Part shown: piece after piece, positions 63,973 to 64,000 of the stretch
Layout: the number at the start of each line of letters is the position of its first letter
How positions within the stretch are numbered: the first letter of the stretch is position 1
Assembly (NCBI RefSeq): GCF_001905725.1
Contig: NZ_LIWB01000001.1
Coordinates: 1 to 64,000 of the forward strand
DNA length: 64,000 nucleotides
From: Streptomyces sp. CB02400
Lineage (GTDB): Bacteria; Actinomycetota; Actinomycetes; Streptomycetales; Streptomycetaceae
Direction: 5' to 3'
The notes under the pieces: model-generated
Told to the model about the DNA's origin: nothing
Seen by the model: only the letters and a program-made list of their open reading frames with translations
Databases searched by the model: none
Position numbers and translations under genes: made by a program

Positions 63973-64000
63973 CATCCGAGGCGCCGGCAACGCCACCGAA
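63944..64000 (+). CDS. GriH-like 3-amino-4-hydroxybenzoate synthase, 5' end only
   Basis: Nineteen codons are present before the window ends. They read MTDAKLCWLDIRGAGNATE, matching the start of archaeal DHQ synthase II and GriH-type enzymes (KLxWxDIR). AGGAGGT precedes the ATG. The place after a GriI-like aldolase makes the assignment likely. GriH closes the aldol product into 3-amino-4-hydroxybenzoate without going through shikimate. Confidence 0.75.
   Translation, partial: MTDAKLCWLDIRGAGNATE

Overview
The window is high-GC actinobacterial DNA from a Streptomyces chromosome. It carries a Streptomyces core gene order: the osmoadaptation genes osaC/osaAB, ftsK, rimO-pgsA-cinA-clgR, a Dps gene, lhr, DUF3046-recA-recX, and gluABCD followed by a two-component pair. 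Many GTG starts, ATGA/GTGA stop-start overlaps and candidate leaderless starts fit the same group. No insertion sequence, CRISPR array or prophage is visible.

Layout. 1-1 kb: a reduced DegT-type aminotransferase-like gene and tRNA-Thr(GGT). 1-10.7 kb: osaC facing osaA (a hybrid histidine kinase with about 12 HAMP units) and osaB. 10.8-18.2 kb: ftsK, a RodZ-like HTH membrane protein, and the overlapping run rimO-pgsA-cinA-(small ORF)-clgR. 18.3-25.2 kb: a Dps protein, a small membrane protein, nei and lhr, with decayed copies of the lhr 3' end beside it. 25.3-31.4 kb: an AraC regulator overlapping azlCD, then DUF3046, an AI-2E permease, recA and recX. 31.4-34.3 kb: a cysteine dioxygenase-rhodanese operon preceded by a Cys-rich leader peptide, and an FAD monooxygenase. 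34.5-41.8 kb: the glutamate ABC operon, a two-component system, a TAXI-type receptor and a MazG-like protein. 42-46 kb: a second FAD monooxygenase, an ABC exporter and a YceI protein.

46.1-64 kb is the accessory part. A minus-strand operon (56.3 to 46.1 kb) encodes, in order of transcription, a pyridine-synthase-like protein, a LanB glutamylation domain, an ocin-ThiF-like leader-binding protein, a YcaO cyclodehydratase, an azoline dehydrogenase and a LanB elimination domain. Upstream lie two precursor genes encoding the same 56-residue peptide (C-terminus GTSSSSSSTCSAC) and a second SagB-type dehydrogenase. This is a complete thiopeptide-type enzyme set acting on a core with a six-serine run and only two cysteines. 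The plus strand then carries a multicopper oxidase, an adenylate-forming ligase, a GriI-like aldolase and the start of a GriH-like synthase. That set predicts a 3-amino-4-hydroxybenzoate pathway, with the ligase activating the acid and the oxidase coupling aminophenols. The cluster is cut by the right edge, so whether the two halves make one hybrid product or two separate products cannot be settled here.
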